DNA of 64,000 nucleotides from Chaetoderma sp. LZ-2023a (lineage: Eukaryota; Mollusca; Caudofoveata; Chaetodermatida; Chaetodermatidae), in contig CM067366.1 of assembly GCA_034401795.1 (NCBI GenBank), forward strand, positions 83,996,147 through 84,060,146, read 5' to 3'. The position numbers and the translations under genes are program-made. Of the stretch, positions 63,006-64,000 are shown in pieces; the first letter of the stretch is position 1; the number at the start of each line of letters is the position of its first letter. The notes beneath the pieces were generated by a model. That model searched no databases. It was not told the DNA's origin and saw only the letters and a program-made list of their open reading frames with translations.

Positions 63006-63525
63006 GAAATGTTTAGATTCAAAACAGTCGGCTGCAGCGTGCCGACGGAACCGCTTACATGGTACCAGTATAAGGATGACGAATGGTGCTAGTCCGTGGT
63101 GACTGGGTCAAATGATGTTTACCTATATTACATGAAATTCTAGAGCTGGTTCAGCATGCCATTCTTACACAGGTCCTTGCTTTCAAATACTTTTTGAGGT
63201 CGTGTGCACTAGACATTGTAGCGGCAGTTCAGTTACCATATATAGAGAGTCACACCCATGCATGCTTATCGGATATTTCAAATTGGCCATTCCTCAACAA
63301 GGATTCATGCGTTAAAATAATTGATCGTTACGTTCTTATGAACTGTTTAAATCAAATCTTAAGCTTGAAAATCTGGCCACTTCACTAATATGTATAATTG
63401 TCTCCTGGCTAAAGAATTTACTAAACATAGAATTAGGAGGCCTACACATAGTCTTCAAATTGAATTAGACATACAGCATAACATTAGAATACAGAATGAA
63501 CAATGAACATTTCCAGTTTATCCAT
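63006..63525. other. Non-coding stretch, nothing recognised
   Basis: No repeat or coding resemblance recognised. Confidence 0.5.
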
Positions 63526-63529
63526 CCAC

Positions 63530-63850
63530 CATATGACGTCATATGACGGAATAGTCAACGGCGTGACATGTATGATGACTCATAATCACGACGTCATGAA
63601 TGACTCGATTTAGTCCGTCATAAACGCTTAATATATAGTCGGACATTTTGTACGACTTGTATGTCTTTGTTATTTAATAAACATGCTGTTGACTATTTTG
63701 AAACTAATTTGACTGGGCGCTGTTGCTGCCATAGGCAAAATATATAGTTTTCTGGAAACTGATAGTCATGGCGTTCAGAACTAGATTTGTCCCAACATGA
63801 GCGAGGTATGGGTGGAGCTTAGCTAGAGATGGTCCATTAGCAAAGATGTA
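63530..63850. mobile_element. Composite repeat copy with half MITE
   Basis: TGACGTCATATGACG, TTAGTCCGTCATAAACGCTT, TTATTTAATAAACATGCTGT, the left MITE arm to GTTGCTGCCATAGGC, then directly GAGCGAGGTATGGGTGGAGC. The right MITE arm is deleted. Confidence 0.75.
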
Positions 63851-64000
63851 AATCTCCTGGTTTTTAAGACGAAAATATGTTCGGAAGTTTTCTTTATTTC
63901 TGGAAAACACGCTCAGTGATTTCTTATGTCTGAGCGATGATGATAAATTCTTATCTAGTATCCGATAAAATGTTGATGTAAAAATCGTGTGCTATATAGA

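Overview
This is a eukaryotic, animal-type window. It carries the 3' three-quarters of one host gene with conventional GT-AG introns, followed by more than 50 kb of non-coding DNA packed with transposable elements in various stages of decay. The mix of DIRS, Penelope-like, I-superfamily LINE, hAT, Tc1/mariner and many hairpin-like MITEs, together with moderate AT-richness and frequent ACATGTA words, suggests a marine invertebrate (a lophotrochozoan such as a mollusc or brachiopod, or a basal deuterostome). The species cannot be named from the sequence alone.

1-10,530: the + strand gene for TFIIF subunit beta (GTF2F2/RAP30), recognised exon by exon. Exons lie at 1-153 (5' part off the window), 2652-2675 (microexon), 3909-3990, 6965-7061, 7768-7911 and 10097-10228 (stop), with AATAAA at 10510. 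All splice phases agree. Its introns hold a 27-bp minisatellite that begins at the exon's own splice donor, TTAA-flanked MITEs, a hAT-type MITE, a Penelope remnant and several arrays with inverted halves.

10,530-31,500: nested and solitary DNA transposons and retroelements. A palindromic MITE is split by a non-autonomous hAT element (11226-14349, 8-bp target duplication), which is itself split by a decayed Tc1 element (12207-13831). A 5'-truncated LINE (17552-20068) lies between about 22-bp target duplications. A Penelope-like GIY-YIG fragment (23812-24767), a complete but coding-dead ZMYM-type hAT element (25021-29031) and a Tc1 element inserted in a TA repeat (29829-31480) follow.

31,792-38,557: a nearly full-length DIRS element on the - strand with gag, reverse transcriptase, RNase H, a Dam-methylase-like region and a tyrosine recombinase. 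It has inverted terminal repeats and an internal complementary region that matches the joined outer ends, which fixes both boundaries and a TGA crossover core.

38,560-64,000: no host gene recognised. This part holds LINE remnants (45390-46820 and 50389-50760), an inverted pair of tRNA-like SINE heads (50085-50250), hAT-type and palindromic MITEs, a 152-bp tandem-repeat element with ATACCCCGCC ends interrupted by a second LINE copy (56210-59538), and long CAC, CT and G-rich tracts. Apart from GTF2F2, almost every coding region here belongs to a mobile element and most are broken. I see no convincing undescribed multi-gene system. The most unusual structures are the splice-donor minisatellite and the self-documenting DIRS termini.
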